Positions 1-6,667 of a DNA stretch of 9,215 nt are shown here, one piece after another. Position 1 is the stretch's first letter. Each line of letters starts with the position of its first letter. The DNA comes from JAJNPS01 sp031426185 (GTDB taxonomy: Bacteria > Pseudomonadota > Alphaproteobacteria > Rhodobacterales > Rhodobacteraceae), in the NCBI GenBank assembly GCA_031426185.1, contig JANPKV010000423.1, positions 1 through 9,215 of the forward strand. The letters run 5' to 3'. Both the position numbers and the translations under genes were made by a program. Under the pieces are notes generated by a model that made no database searches, had not been told where the DNA came from, and worked only from the letters and a program-made list of their open reading frames with translations.

Positions 1-1
1 G

Positions 2-115
2 CGCCTTGCTATCGCGAAAACCGAACAACAAGTCTATGATAACGGCGAGGAAACAGGCGAGTTCTCTCTGATGAGGCGTGAAAAGGGCCGATACGTGCTC
101 TTGACGCAGCTCTGA
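2..115 (+). CDS. 3' end of an unrecognised gene (partial)
   Basis: This is an open frame entering from the left edge and ending in TGA at 113-115, giving 37 C-terminal residues that finish in GRYVLLTQL. It is the only frame of the strand that stays open to this point: frame 1 stops near base 39 and frame 3 near base 90. The stop lies 38 bp before the TPR lipoprotein gene on the same strand, so it is probably an earlier gene of the same tad operon, where TadB/TadC, a first TPR protein or a TadE/G-like protein would be expected. The tail is charged and strand-like, with no membrane segment, and I cannot assign it to any of those families. Its function is left open. Confidence 0.5.
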   Translation, partial: RLAIAKTEQQVYDNGEETGEFSLMRREKGRYVLLTQL

Positions 116-153
116 GGGGCGACTGAAACGAGCAGCAAAAAAGGACGCAACAA

Positions 154-1008
154 ATGCGCCAACCGATCTTGATGGGCCTTTGCCTTCTGGGCATGGCCGG
201 GCTTTCCGCATGTGGCGACAAGAATGCCCAAGTCGAACGTGCGGTCGCCGATGTCAATGTCATCGACGAATCCAACCTGAATGACGTGATGCTGACGGTC
301 GGCGATCCCGACGAGGCTGTCTCCTATTTCAAGAAATCCGTCGATGAGAATCCCGATCGCGTCGACCTGAAGCGCGGCCTGGCCAAGTCCCTGGTGCGCG
401 CCAACAAACCGTCCGAGGCGGTTGCGATATGGGCTGCGGTTGCCGCCAGCGCCGAAGCGACCGATGATGACAAGGTCAGCTATGCCGATGCCCTGATCCG
501 CGACAACCAATGGCCCGAAGCGGAGGCCGAACTGAACAAGGTGCCGCCCACGCATGAGACGTTTGACCGTTACCGGCTTGAGGCGATGGTGGCCGACAGC
601 AAGAAGAACTGGACCAAGGCCGACAGCTTTTACGAGATCGCCGCAGGTCTGACGACGCGGCCCGCGGGTGTGCTGAACAACTGGGGTTATTCCAAATTGT
701 CGCGCGAAGACTTTGGCGCCGCCGAAAAGAAATTCACCGAGGCACTGACCTATGATCCGGGGATGTTCACCGCCAAGAACAACCTGGTCCTGGCGCGTGC
801 GGCACAGCGCAAATACGATCTGCCGGTGGTGGAGATGACGCAGATCGAACGGGCCGAACTGCTGTATACCGCCGGTCTTGCGGCAATCAAGCAGGGTGAC
901 AGCAATGTCGGGAAAAGCCTGCTTGCGCAGGCGGTTGCGACCCATCCGCAGCATTTCGAAGCCGCCGCCCGCAGCCTTGCGGCGATGGACGCGAATGTGA
1001 CCAACTGA
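154..1008 (+). CDS. TadD-like tetratricopeptide repeat lipoprotein (Flp pilus assembly)
   Basis: The product (284 aa) begins with a short hydrophobic signal and a clear lipobox, L17-S18-A19-C20, so it should be lipidated at Cys20. Residue +2 is Gly rather than Asp, compatible with outer-membrane sorting. The mature part is helical TPR sequence, with repeats at roughly 45-66, 69-100, 106-131 and 145-164, a canonical one at 172-202 (NNWGYSKL...AL.YDP), and a last one at 235-266. In tad loci, TPR lipoproteins (TadD) act as pilotins or assembly factors for the outer-membrane secretin. That role is taken from the family and from the prepilin peptidase next door, not shown by the sequence. An AAGGA at 141-145, 8 nt before ATG 154, supports the start. 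Its TGA overlaps the next ATG (TGATG). Rhodobacteraceae tad loci may carry two TPR genes, so the exact orthologue is uncertain. Confidence 0.85.
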   Translation: MRQPILMGLCLLGMAGLSACGDKNAQVERAVADVNVIDESNLNDVMLTVGDPDEAVSYFKKSVDENPDRVDLKRGLAKSLVRANKPSEAVAIWAAVAASAEATDDDKVSYADALIRDNQWPEAEAELNKVPPTHETFDRYRLEAMVADSKKNWTKADSFYEIAAGLTTRPAGVLNNWGYSKLSREDFGAAEKKFTEALTYDPGMFTAKNNLVLARAAQRKYDLPVVEMTQIERAELLYTAGLAAIKQGDSNVGKSLLAQAVATHPQHFEAAARSLAAMDANVTN

Positions 1009-1496
1009 TGGATCTGTTTTCACCTCTGTGGTTGCTGATCCCGATCCTGCCCATCGCGATCTGGGTCGGCTGGTCTGACATGAAATCGATGAAGATCCCC
1101 AACAAGGCGGTCATGGCCATGGCGGGGGTCTGGGTGGCCTTTGGCTGGCTGTGCCATGACTGGCGCGCCTGGGCCTGGGGCTTTGCGCTGCTGGCGATCG
1201 TGCTGGTGGCCGGGTTCCTGATGAGCACGTTTCGCATGCTGGGCGCGGGAGACGCGAAGTTTGCCGCCGCGATGGCACCGTTCTTTACCGGCGGCGACAC
1301 GATGCTGGTGTTGATCATCGTGACGACGTGCCTGCTTGGGGCGGTGGTGCTGCACCGCATCCTGCGGGCGATCCCGGCGGTTCGCTCCGCCACGTCGGAC
1401 TGGGTCAGCTGGACGCATCACAAGTTTCCCGCAGGGCTCGCGCTGGCGGGGATGGTGGTCATCTATCATCTTGCCGCGTTCTGGCCCCAAGTCTGA
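1008..1496 (+). CDS. Prepilin peptidase, A24 family (TadV/CpaA type)
   Basis: This 162-aa polytopic inner-membrane aspartic protease would cleave the leader of Flp-type prepilins and pseudopilins. The two catalytic aspartates of the A24 family are visible: D24 in GWSDMKSMKIPN, just after the first membrane helix, and D82 in the GxGD motif (G79-A-G-D82-AKF). About five hydrophobic segments can be read (roughly 7-22, 34-50, 54-74, 98-116, 141-158), and a family-like KFPAGLALAG segment lies at 139-148. The length fits the short TadV/CpaA class, which lacks the N-terminal methyltransferase domain of PilD-type enzymes. The start ATG overlaps the TPR gene stop by one base, which indicates translational coupling. 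TadV is the expected role in this context; the pilin substrate itself lies outside the window. Confidence 0.9.
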   Translation: MDLFSPLWLLIPILPIAIWVGWSDMKSMKIPNKAVMAMAGVWVAFGWLCHDWRAWAWGFALLAIVLVAGFLMSTFRMLGAGDAKFAAAMAPFFTGGDTMLVLIIVTTCLLGAVVLHRILRAIPAVRSATSDWVSWTHHKFPAGLALAGMVVIYHLAAFWPQV

Positions 1497-1502
1497 CACG
1501 GT

Positions 1503-1560
1503 TTGCCACTAAGCGTCGGTGAAGGGGCTTTGCCCTGCCCGATCGTTTCATAGGTGGCAA
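1503..1560 (+). promoter_or_regulatory. Possible mRNA structure over the ATPase ribosome-binding site
   Basis: TTGCCAC at 1503-1509 is perfectly complementary to GTGGCAA at 1554-1560. A further U-G pair (1510 with 1553) is possible. The downstream arm contains most of the AGGTGG Shine-Dalgarno element and the alternative GTG start of the AAA+ gene. A smaller hairpin (GGGGC-TTT-GCCCT) lies inside the 44-nt loop. Pairing would hide the ribosome-binding site. This is a reading by eye; the long loop makes the energy modest and chance pairing possible. Confidence 0.25.
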
Positions 1561-1562
1561 CA

Positions 1563-2888
1563 ATGAACATCCAGGCATCGCCTAACGCCGGCACATCCGT
1601 CACGGCGCCCCCCGCACCGCGGACCCTGGCCGATACCGGGCTGTCATCGGTGATGATGCGCGACATTCTTTTGAAGACGATGTTTCGCACCAACCTTGAC
1701 CGGGTCTCGGAAATCGCGGTGGCGGTCAGCCTGCCGGTCAATCTGACGCAAGACCTTGTCGATGCCGCGCGCGGACAAAAGCTGCTGGAGGCCACCGGAA
1801 CGCTGCATGCCACGTCCACCAACGAGATGGGGTATCAGCTGACCGATGCCGGCAAGGCCCGCGCGCTCGACGCGCTGAGCCAGTCGGAATATTACGGCGC
1901 CATGCCGGTGCCGCTGGCATCTTACGCCGAACAGGTGAAACGCCAGTCCGTCCGCGACATCAAGCTGAGCCGCCAGCAACTGATGTCGGGCATGGGCCAT
2001 CTGATCCTGCCCCCCGATCTGATCGACAACCTTGGTCCCGCCGTCACCTCGGGGCGGTCGATCCTGATGTACGGCCCGCCCGGCAACGGCAAATCCTCGA
2101 TCAGCCACGGCATCCGCGCGGCACTGGGCGACAAGGTCTTCGTCCCCCGCTCGATCGAATATTCCGGCCAGATCATCTCGGTCTACGACCCCATCGTCCA
2201 TTCCGCCGCGACATCGCAGGTGGATGACCCCAACGCCCTGCGCCGCAGCGCGAACCGGTTCGACAACCGCTATGTCTATTGCGAGCGTCCCTCGGTCATC
2301 ACCGGGGGTGAACTGTCGCTGGAAATGCTGGACCTGACCTACAACCCGACGGCGCGCACCTACCAGGCACCGCTGCAGTTGAAGGCGACGGGCGGCATCT
2401 TCATCATCGACGACCTTGGCCGACAGGCCGAACCGCCGCAAAAGATCGTCAACCGCTGGATCGTGCCGCTGGAAGAAAGCCGCGACATCCTGGCGCTGCA
2501 ATCGGGCGAGAAGTTCACCGTGCCGTTCGACACGCTGGTGATCTTTTCCACCAACTTCCACCCGAACGAGATCTTTGACGGCGCGGCCTTGCGTCGTATC
2601 TTCTTCAAGATCAAGATCGACGGGCCGAACCAGGAAAACTTCCTGAAGATCTTTGCGATGGTCGCGCGCAAGAAGAAGATGCCACTGGACGAACGGGCGC
2701 TGTTGCATCTGATGAAGGTGAAATTCCCCACCATCGAGAACAATTATGCCAACTATCAGCCGGTCTACCTGATCGACCAGATGATTGCGGTCTGCGAGTT
2801 CGAGGGAGTTGCCTATCACATGACGCCCGACCTGATCGACCGCGCCTGGGCCAACATGTTCGTCCGGCAAGAGGCCATCGCGCACTAG
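1563..2888 (+). CDS. AAA+ ATPase associated with the tad pilus locus, with an N-terminal winged-helix-like region
   Basis: This is a soluble ATPase of 441 aa. Walker A is GPPGNGKSS at 171-179 (K177). Walker B is GGIFIIDD at 277-284 (D283/D284). A paired-arginine motif, ALRRIFFK (R344/R345), lies where AAA+ proteins carry the arginine finger. Residues about 30-105 look like a small helical/winged-helix domain ending in MGYQLTDAGKARALDAL. The rest of the C-terminal part (about 360-441) would be the lid and helical tail. I chose ATG 1563 because AGGTGG (1552-1557) sits 5 nt upstream; a GTG at 1554, inside that element, would add three residues. The gene is 66 bp from the prepilin peptidase and on the same strand. 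I recall similar proteins annotated in Rhodobacteraceae as ATPases with chaperone activity linked to Flp pili, but the biochemical function is unknown. It is not the CpaF/TadA secretion ATPase, whose motifs are absent. Confidence 0.8.
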   Translation: MNIQASPNAGTSVTAPPAPRTLADTGLSSVMMRDILLKTMFRTNLDRVSEIAVAVSLPVNLTQDLVDAARGQKLLEATGTLHATSTNEMGYQLTDAGKARALDALSQSEYYGAMPVPLASYAEQVKRQSVRDIKLSRQQLMSGMGHLILPPDLIDNLGPAVTSGRSILMYGPPGNGKSSISHGIRAALGDKVFVPRSIEYSGQIISVYDPIVHSAATSQVDDPNALRRSANRFDNRYVYCERPSVITGGELSLEMLDLTYNPTARTYQAPLQLKATGGIFIIDDLGRQAEPPQKIVNRWIVPLEESRDILALQSGEKFTVPFDTLVIFSTNFHPNEIFDGAALRRIFFKIKIDGPNQENFLKIFAMVARKKKMPLDERALLHLMKVKFPTIENNYANYQPVYLIDQMIAVCEFEGVAYHMTPDLIDRAWANMFVRQEAIAH

Positions 2889-2895
2889 CCACAGG

Positions 2896-2940
2896 CCGGG
2901 GCGCTGCCCCGGACCCCGGGATATTTGCGGACAGATGAAT
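2896..2940. repeat. GC-rich intergenic hairpin repeat, possible bidirectional terminator
   Basis: CCGGGGC (2896-2902), a GCT loop and GCCCCGG (2906-2912) form a perfect 7-bp hairpin. It is followed by ACCCCGGGATATTTGCGG and a purine-rich tail. CCCCGG at 2914-2919 can compete for the first arm, giving an alternative fold. This layout (hairpin, then a second C-rich arm, then an AT-rich ATATTT-like stretch) resembles intergenic elements I recognise as very frequent in Rhodobacteraceae genomes. It lies in the 56-bp gap between two convergent genes, 8 bp after the ATPase stop, where it could end transcription from both sides. There is no long T-run, so classical Rho-independent termination is not certain. 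Confidence 0.55.
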
Positions 2941-2944
2941 GCGG

Positions 2945-3493
2945 TCAGGTGAAGGTTCGGGCGCCGGTTTCGGTCACGATCATGTCCAGCCTCTGGTCGG
3001 TGGCGTCGATCGGAACCTCGGATACTTCCTGAGTTGAATAGGCGTAGCCGATCGCAAATACCTGGCCCTGGGCGCGCAATGCCTCCAGCGTGCGGTCATA
3101 AAATCCGCCGCCATAGCCCAGCCGGTAGCCGCGCGCATCGAAGGCCAGCAGGGGCACGATCAGCACCTGCGGCGTGACCCAGTCACCGGTGGCGGGGATC
3201 AGCGCCTTGAACTCGCCTTCGACCATTTCTGCACCGGGCGTCCATTCCCGGAACCGCAACGCCATGCCCCGCCCCATGATGACCGGCACGCCGACGGGTC
3301 CGTGATGGGCGGCCATGGCGGGCAAGGGATCGATTTCCGTGCGCATGGGCATGTAGCCCGACAGAACCTTGCCGCGATGGGGTTCCAGCGCGGCAATGAG
3401 ATGCCCGGCGGCATCCCCCTGCCCCGCCGCAAAGGCCAGCTGGCGAGCGGCGAACGCAGCCTGTCGGGCAGCTTTCTTGACCTCATCCATCAT
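2945..3493 (-). CDS. 5-formyltetrahydrofolate cyclo-ligase (5,10-methenyl-THF synthetase)
   Basis: This 182-aa cytosolic enzyme would convert 5-formyl-THF to 5,10-methenyl-THF with ATP, returning a storage or inhibitory folate to one-carbon metabolism. The N-terminal basic patch (K6, K7, R10) matches the family's nucleotide-binding start. YMPMRTEIDPLP (47-58) fits the substrate region, and the signature LIVPLLAFD...GYRLGYGGGFYDRTL runs across about 111-136. The family's DQRLDMIVTE tail is at 166-175. Length is normal for the family. The start ATG 3493 overlaps the mgtE stop by four bases (ATGA). A second ATG at 3490 would give a one-base overlap instead; no strong Shine-Dalgarno is visible, so coupling to mgtE translation is likely. 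Known gene names for the family are ygfA or fau; the symbol is not decided here. Confidence 0.93.
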   Translation of the reverse strand: MMDEVKKAARQAAFAARQLAFAAGQGDAAGHLIAALEPHRGKVLSGYMPMRTEIDPLPAMAAHHGPVGVPVIMGRGMALRFREWTPGAEMVEGEFKALIPATGDWVTPQVLIVPLLAFDARGYRLGYGGGFYDRTLEALRAQGQVFAIGYAYSTQEVSEVPIDATDQRLDMIVTETGARTFT

Positions 3494-4860
3494 ATCAGCA
3501 GCACCGTGGCGAGCCCCAGAAAGGCAAAGAATCCCATCACATCCGTCAGTGTCGTGACGAACGTGCCCGAAGCCAGCGCCGGGTCAAGGCCAAAGCGTTC
3601 CAGCGTCAGCGGCACCAGCACGCCGCCAAGTGCCGCCACGATCTGGTTCACGATCATCGCGATCCCGAGAACGACGCCCAGTTGCGGATTGCCAAAGATC
3701 ACCATCGCGGCCACCCCCAGGATCAACGCAAGGCCGATGCCGTTCAAGATGCCCGCCCCCAGTTCACGCAGCACCACCCGCCGGGCATTGGCGCGCGTCA
3801 GGTCGCGCGTCGCCAAGGCGCGGACCGCAACCGCCAGGGACTGCGTGCCCGCGATGCCCCCGGTGGAGGCGACGATGGGCATCAGGGCGGCCAAGGCCAC
3901 CAGCGAGGTGATGGTGTGCTCGAACTGGGTGATGACGATGGCCGACAGGGACGCGGTGAAGAGGTTCACCACCAGCCAGGGCAGCCGTTGCCGCACGGTC
4001 TGGAAGGCATTGTCCGACATGCTCGTCTCATCCCCGACGCCCGCAAGGCGCAGCATGTCCTCTTCGTGTTCGTCGTCGAGCACGTTCATCGCATCGTCGA
4101 TGGTGATGACGCCGACGAGCCGGCCGGCCGCGTCAACCACGGGGCAGGAAATCAGGTGATACTGGTTGAAGACGTAGGCCACGTCATCCTCGCCCGTTGC
4201 CGCCTCGATGACGCGAAAGCTGGCTTCCTGGATGGCCTTCAGCGCCACGTCGCGCTGTGAGGACAGCACCCGGCCCAGCGTGACATAGCCCAAGGGCGTC
4301 ATGCGCGGATCGACCAGGATGATGTGATAGAACTGGTCCGGCAGGTGATCGGCCTCGCGCAGGTGGTCGATGGCTTGGCCCACGGTCCAGTGTTGGGGGG
4401 CGACGACAACCTCGCGCTGCATCAGGCGACCGGCAGAGCCTTCGGGGTAGGACATCGCCTGTTCCACGGCGATCCGGTCCACATCCTCCAGCGCATCAAG
4501 GATCATGCCTTGGGCGGGGGCCTCCAGATCCTCAAGAATATCAACGACATCGTCAGTGTGCAGATCGCGCATCGCCTCGGCCACACGTTCTGGCGGAAGC
4601 GCTGCGATGACCTCTTCGCGGATGCCTTCGCTGACTTCCGACAGGACGTCGCCGTCGATCTCGCCCTCGGCCAGCCGCAGAAAGACCGCGCGTTCGGCAG
4701 GGGCGATCTGTTCCAGAAGGTCGGCAATGTCGGCAGGATGCAGGGGTTGCAGCAAGGCTATCAGGGCCGGGCCGTCCTGATCCGCGATGGCACCAAGGGC
4801 GGCCTCGATCCGCGCCTCGTCCAGCATCATCTCGCGACCGTCATCGTACCTGTCCGACAT
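3490..4860 (-). CDS. mgtE: Magnesium transporter/channel MgtE
   Basis: This 456-aa inner-membrane Mg2+ channel has the full domain order. There is a helical, acidic MgtE N-domain (about 33-135), a CBS-domain pair (about 140-262; LVGVITIDDAMNVL at its end), an acidic connecting stretch (LDDEHEED), and a five-helix pore domain (about 293-456). Conserved pore-domain signatures are MPIVASTGGIAGTQS (327-341), LDPALASG (425-432) and TTLTDVMGF (436-444); D440 fits the selectivity-filter aspartate of the family. The acidic N and CBS domains are known in the family to sense cytosolic Mg2+ and gate the pore. I start the protein at ATG 4860 because AGGAGG (4875-4870) stands 9 nt upstream; an in-frame ATG at 4896 would place that element inside the gene. 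It leads a two-gene unit with the folate cyclo-ligase. Confidence 0.95.
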   Translation of the reverse strand: MSDRYDDGREMMLDEARIEAALGAIADQDGPALIALLQPLHPADIADLLEQIAPAERAVFLRLAEGEIDGDVLSEVSEGIREEVIAALPPERVAEAMRDLHTDDVVDILEDLEAPAQGMILDALEDVDRIAVEQAMSYPEGSAGRLMQREVVVAPQHWTVGQAIDHLREADHLPDQFYHIILVDPRMTPLGYVTLGRVLSSQRDVALKAIQEASFRVIEAATGEDDVAYVFNQYHLISCPVVDAAGRLVGVITIDDAMNVLDDEHEEDMLRLAGVGDETSMSDNAFQTVRQRLPWLVVNLFTASLSAIVITQFEHTITSLVALAALMPIVASTGGIAGTQSLAVAVRALATRDLTRANARRVVLRELGAGILNGIGLALILGVAAMVIFGNPQLGVVLGIAMIVNQIVAALGGVLVPLTLERFGLDPALASGTFVTTLTDVMGFFAFLGLATVLLI

Positions 4861-4986
4861 GGCTGCCCCCCTCCTGCGATTGCGCGCGACCGGCACGCCG
4901 CATTCGACCCGACCACGGCCGATGGCGATTTACGCTTGCCCGGTAACGCATTAGCCTTCGCACATCAAAACGACACTGGGAATGCC
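4861..4986. promoter_or_regulatory. Divergent promoter region between mgtE and guanine deaminase
   Basis: These 126 bp separate the two divergent start codons, so both promoters should lie here or start just inside a neighbour. The mgtE side carries AGGAGG. The deaminase side has only a weak GGGAA next to its ATG. A loose sigma70-like pair on the + strand, TTTACG (4929-4934) and TAGCCT (4952-4957) with 17-bp spacing, is the best candidate I could find, but it matches the consensus poorly. I saw no M-box or purine-riboswitch-like fold; the leader is short for one. Confidence 0.4.
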
Positions 4987-6255
4987 ATGGGCGATCTTAT
5001 TCTGGGACGGGTTCTGTCTTTTGCGACGGATCCGTTTGTCGCCGGGCCGGATGCCGCCCGGATGGACGAGGCCGTGCTGGTGGATGCGGGGCGCATAGCG
5101 GCAGTCGGGTCCGCTAATGCCCTGCGCCGGGCGCATCCCCGGGCGCGGGTCACGGATTACGGGGACTGCCTGATTTCAGCGGGCTTCATCGACGCGCATG
5201 TGCATTACCCGCAGACGGCGATCATCGCCAGCTGGGGCAAGCGGCTGATCGACTGGCTGAACACCTATACGTTCCCCGAAGAGATGCGGTTTGCGGATCC
5301 GGGCTATGCCGTTGAGATCGCAAACCGCTATGCCGATCTGGCGCTGGCGCATGGCACGACCTCGATGTGCAGCTATGCGACGATCCATCCGGCCAGCGTC
5401 GATGCATTCTTTGAGGCCGCGCGCGGACGCGGCTTGCGGGCCTGGGCGGGCAAGACCTGCATGGACCGCAATGCGCCAGACGGGCTGCGCGACACCCCGC
5501 AATCCGCCTATGACGACAGCAAGGCCTTGCTGGAAAAGTGGCATGGGGTGGACCGGTTGTCCTATGTGATCACGCCCCGGTTTTCGCCGACCTCCACGCC
5601 CGAGCAGCTAGCAGCCCTAGGGGCGCTTTGGCGCGAATATCCTGACTGCCTCATGCAGACGCATCTGTCTGAACAGCGTGATGAAATCGCCTGGGTGCGC
5701 GATCTGTTCCCGCAGTCGCGCGACTACCTGGATACCTACGAGGCGCAAGGGTTGCTGCGCGAAGGTGCGGTCTATGGCCATGCCATTCACCTGACGGAAC
5801 GCGAGATATCGCGGCTGGCCGAGGCGGGGGCCAGCGTGGTGCATTGCCCGACATCGAACACCTTCATCGGGTCAGGCCTGTTCGACATGGGTCTTGTGCG
5901 CCGCATGCGCGTCGGGCTGGCGACCGATACCGGCGGGGGATCAAGCTTTTCGATGTTGCGCACGATGGCTGCGGCCTATGAGGTGGCGCAGCTGCGTGGT
6001 CAGGCGCTGCATCCGTCGCAGCTGTGGTGGCTGGCGACAGCGGGGTCTGCCCGCGCGTTGAGGGCCGAAGGGATGATCGGCAACATCGCCGCAGGCATGG
6101 AGGCGGATCTGGTGGTCGTGGATCTGGCCAGCACGCCCGCAATCGCCCAGGCGGCAGCGCGCGCCAAGAATGTGTGGGAGGCGGTGTTCCCCACGGTGAT
6201 GATGGGCGACGACCGGGCGATCCGGGCGGTTTGGGTGGGCGGGGTCTTGGGTTGA
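4987..6255 (+). CDS. guaD: Guanine deaminase
   Basis: This 422-aa amidohydrolase-superfamily enzyme would deaminate guanine to xanthine and ammonia in the cytosol. The zinc-site residues are all present: H71 and H73 in DAHVHYPQ, H226 in QTHLSEQ, H265 in YGHAIHL, and D314 in ATDTGGG. Their spacing closely follows the order known from characterised guanine deaminases. Family-specific segments include LIDWLNTYTFPEE (87-99), TPRFSPT (196-202) and CPTSNTFIGSGLF (287-299). The open frame extends far upstream (to 4324) antisense to mgtE, but homology begins at MGDLILGRVL, so ATG 4987 is taken; the ribosome-binding site is weak (GGGAA). It diverges from mgtE and converges with the small RraB-like gene. 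In related bacteria guaD often sits by xanthine dehydrogenase genes; none are present here. Confidence 0.95.
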   Translation: MGDLILGRVLSFATDPFVAGPDAARMDEAVLVDAGRIAAVGSANALRRAHPRARVTDYGDCLISAGFIDAHVHYPQTAIIASWGKRLIDWLNTYTFPEEMRFADPGYAVEIANRYADLALAHGTTSMCSYATIHPASVDAFFEAARGRGLRAWAGKTCMDRNAPDGLRDTPQSAYDDSKALLEKWHGVDRLSYVITPRFSPTSTPEQLAALGALWREYPDCLMQTHLSEQRDEIAWVRDLFPQSRDYLDTYEAQGLLREGAVYGHAIHLTEREISRLAEAGASVVHCPTSNTFIGSGLFDMGLVRRMRVGLATDTGGGSSFSMLRTMAAAYEVAQLRGQALHPSQLWWLATAGSARALRAEGMIGNIAAGMEADLVVVDLASTPAIAQAAARAKNVWEAVFPTVMMGDDRAIRAVWVGGVLG

Positions 6256-6321
6256 GGTGACGCGGTCATCTTGGGATGGGATCTGAAAGTCTGCTCGCAA
6301 TGCCTTGAGATTATTCGTGCA

Positions 6322-6639
6322 TTACTCGCCCAATTCCCACCCGTCCGGATAGAAGTCAAACTTCAGCGCAATGCTTGTCGCGATCCGCTCCTGCACCCAG
6401 ATCGCTTCGGGGGTCACCGGCATCGGGCCGTAACTTGCGATCAGCGTGTCGCCATCCTTGTCGCGACGGGTGCGAAAGCCTTCCTTCTGCAAGGCCTTTT
6501 CCAATGCCGCCCAGTTGGCGTCCAGTTCTTCGATAAAGAACAGAAAGTCGATCACCGCCTCTTTCGGCAGCTTGACGCCCTGCACATCCTTGAAGCTGGC
6601 ATAGGTGTCGCGCCTTTGGGATTCGTAGTTGTGGGACAT
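6322..6639 (-). CDS. RraB-like ribonuclease E inhibitor family protein
   Basis: This small acidic cytosolic protein of 105 aa has an N-terminal SQRRDTYASF segment, a central strand-helix unit (DFLFFIEELDANWAALEKAL, about 31-50), GFRTRRDKDGDTL (54-66), and the end ALKFDFYPDGWELGE. The KFD-x-x-x-DGW ending is shared with the RraB domain, whose E. coli member binds RNase E and slows mRNA turnover. The assignment to the family is by recognition and the length fits the short alphaproteobacterial members; RNase E binding here is inferred. A strong GGAGGT (6649-6644) stands 4 nt before ATG 6639, and the stop is TAA. It starts 28 bp after the 8-oxoguanine deaminase stop on the same strand, so co-transcription is likely. 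Confidence 0.72.
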   Translation of the reverse strand: MSHNYESQRRDTYASFKDVQGVKLPKEAVIDFLFFIEELDANWAALEKALQKEGFRTRRDKDGDTLIASYGPMPVTPEAIWVQERIATSIALKFDFYPDGWELGE

Positions 6640-6667
6640 CAGGACCTCCGCTTCTTGCCGCGCGGTA

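Noticed and set aside
34..1023. Minus-strand open frame (329 aa) antisense to the TPR lipoprotein gene
   Set aside because: The plus strand has a lipobox, TPR repeats and a good ribosome-binding site; the antisense product resembles nothing and overlaps the real gene almost completely.
1644..2885. Long minus-strand open frame (413 aa) antisense to the AAA+ ATPase gene
   Set aside because: Its composition (His/Asp/Arg/Gln-rich, no hydrophobic core) is that of a GC-rich shadow frame, and the opposite strand encodes a protein with intact catalytic motifs.
3302..4260. Plus-strand frames opposite mgtE and the folate cyclo-ligase
   Set aside because: They are Ser/Arg/Pro-rich shadow frames without motifs, lying over two well-supported minus-strand genes.
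4324..4986. Upstream extension of the guanine deaminase frame (221 extra residues)
   Set aside because: It is antisense to mgtE and its intergenic region, and family similarity begins at the ATG at 4987.
4861..4986. Mg2+-sensing riboswitch (M-box) in front of mgtE
   Set aside because: At most 126 nt are available and they also hold the divergent promoter; no M-box-like arrangement of helices could be read.
6256..6270. Small hairpin GGTGAC-GCG-GTCATC after the guanine deaminase stop as a terminator
   Set aside because: It has a six-pair stem with one wobble and no following T-run; too weak to call.
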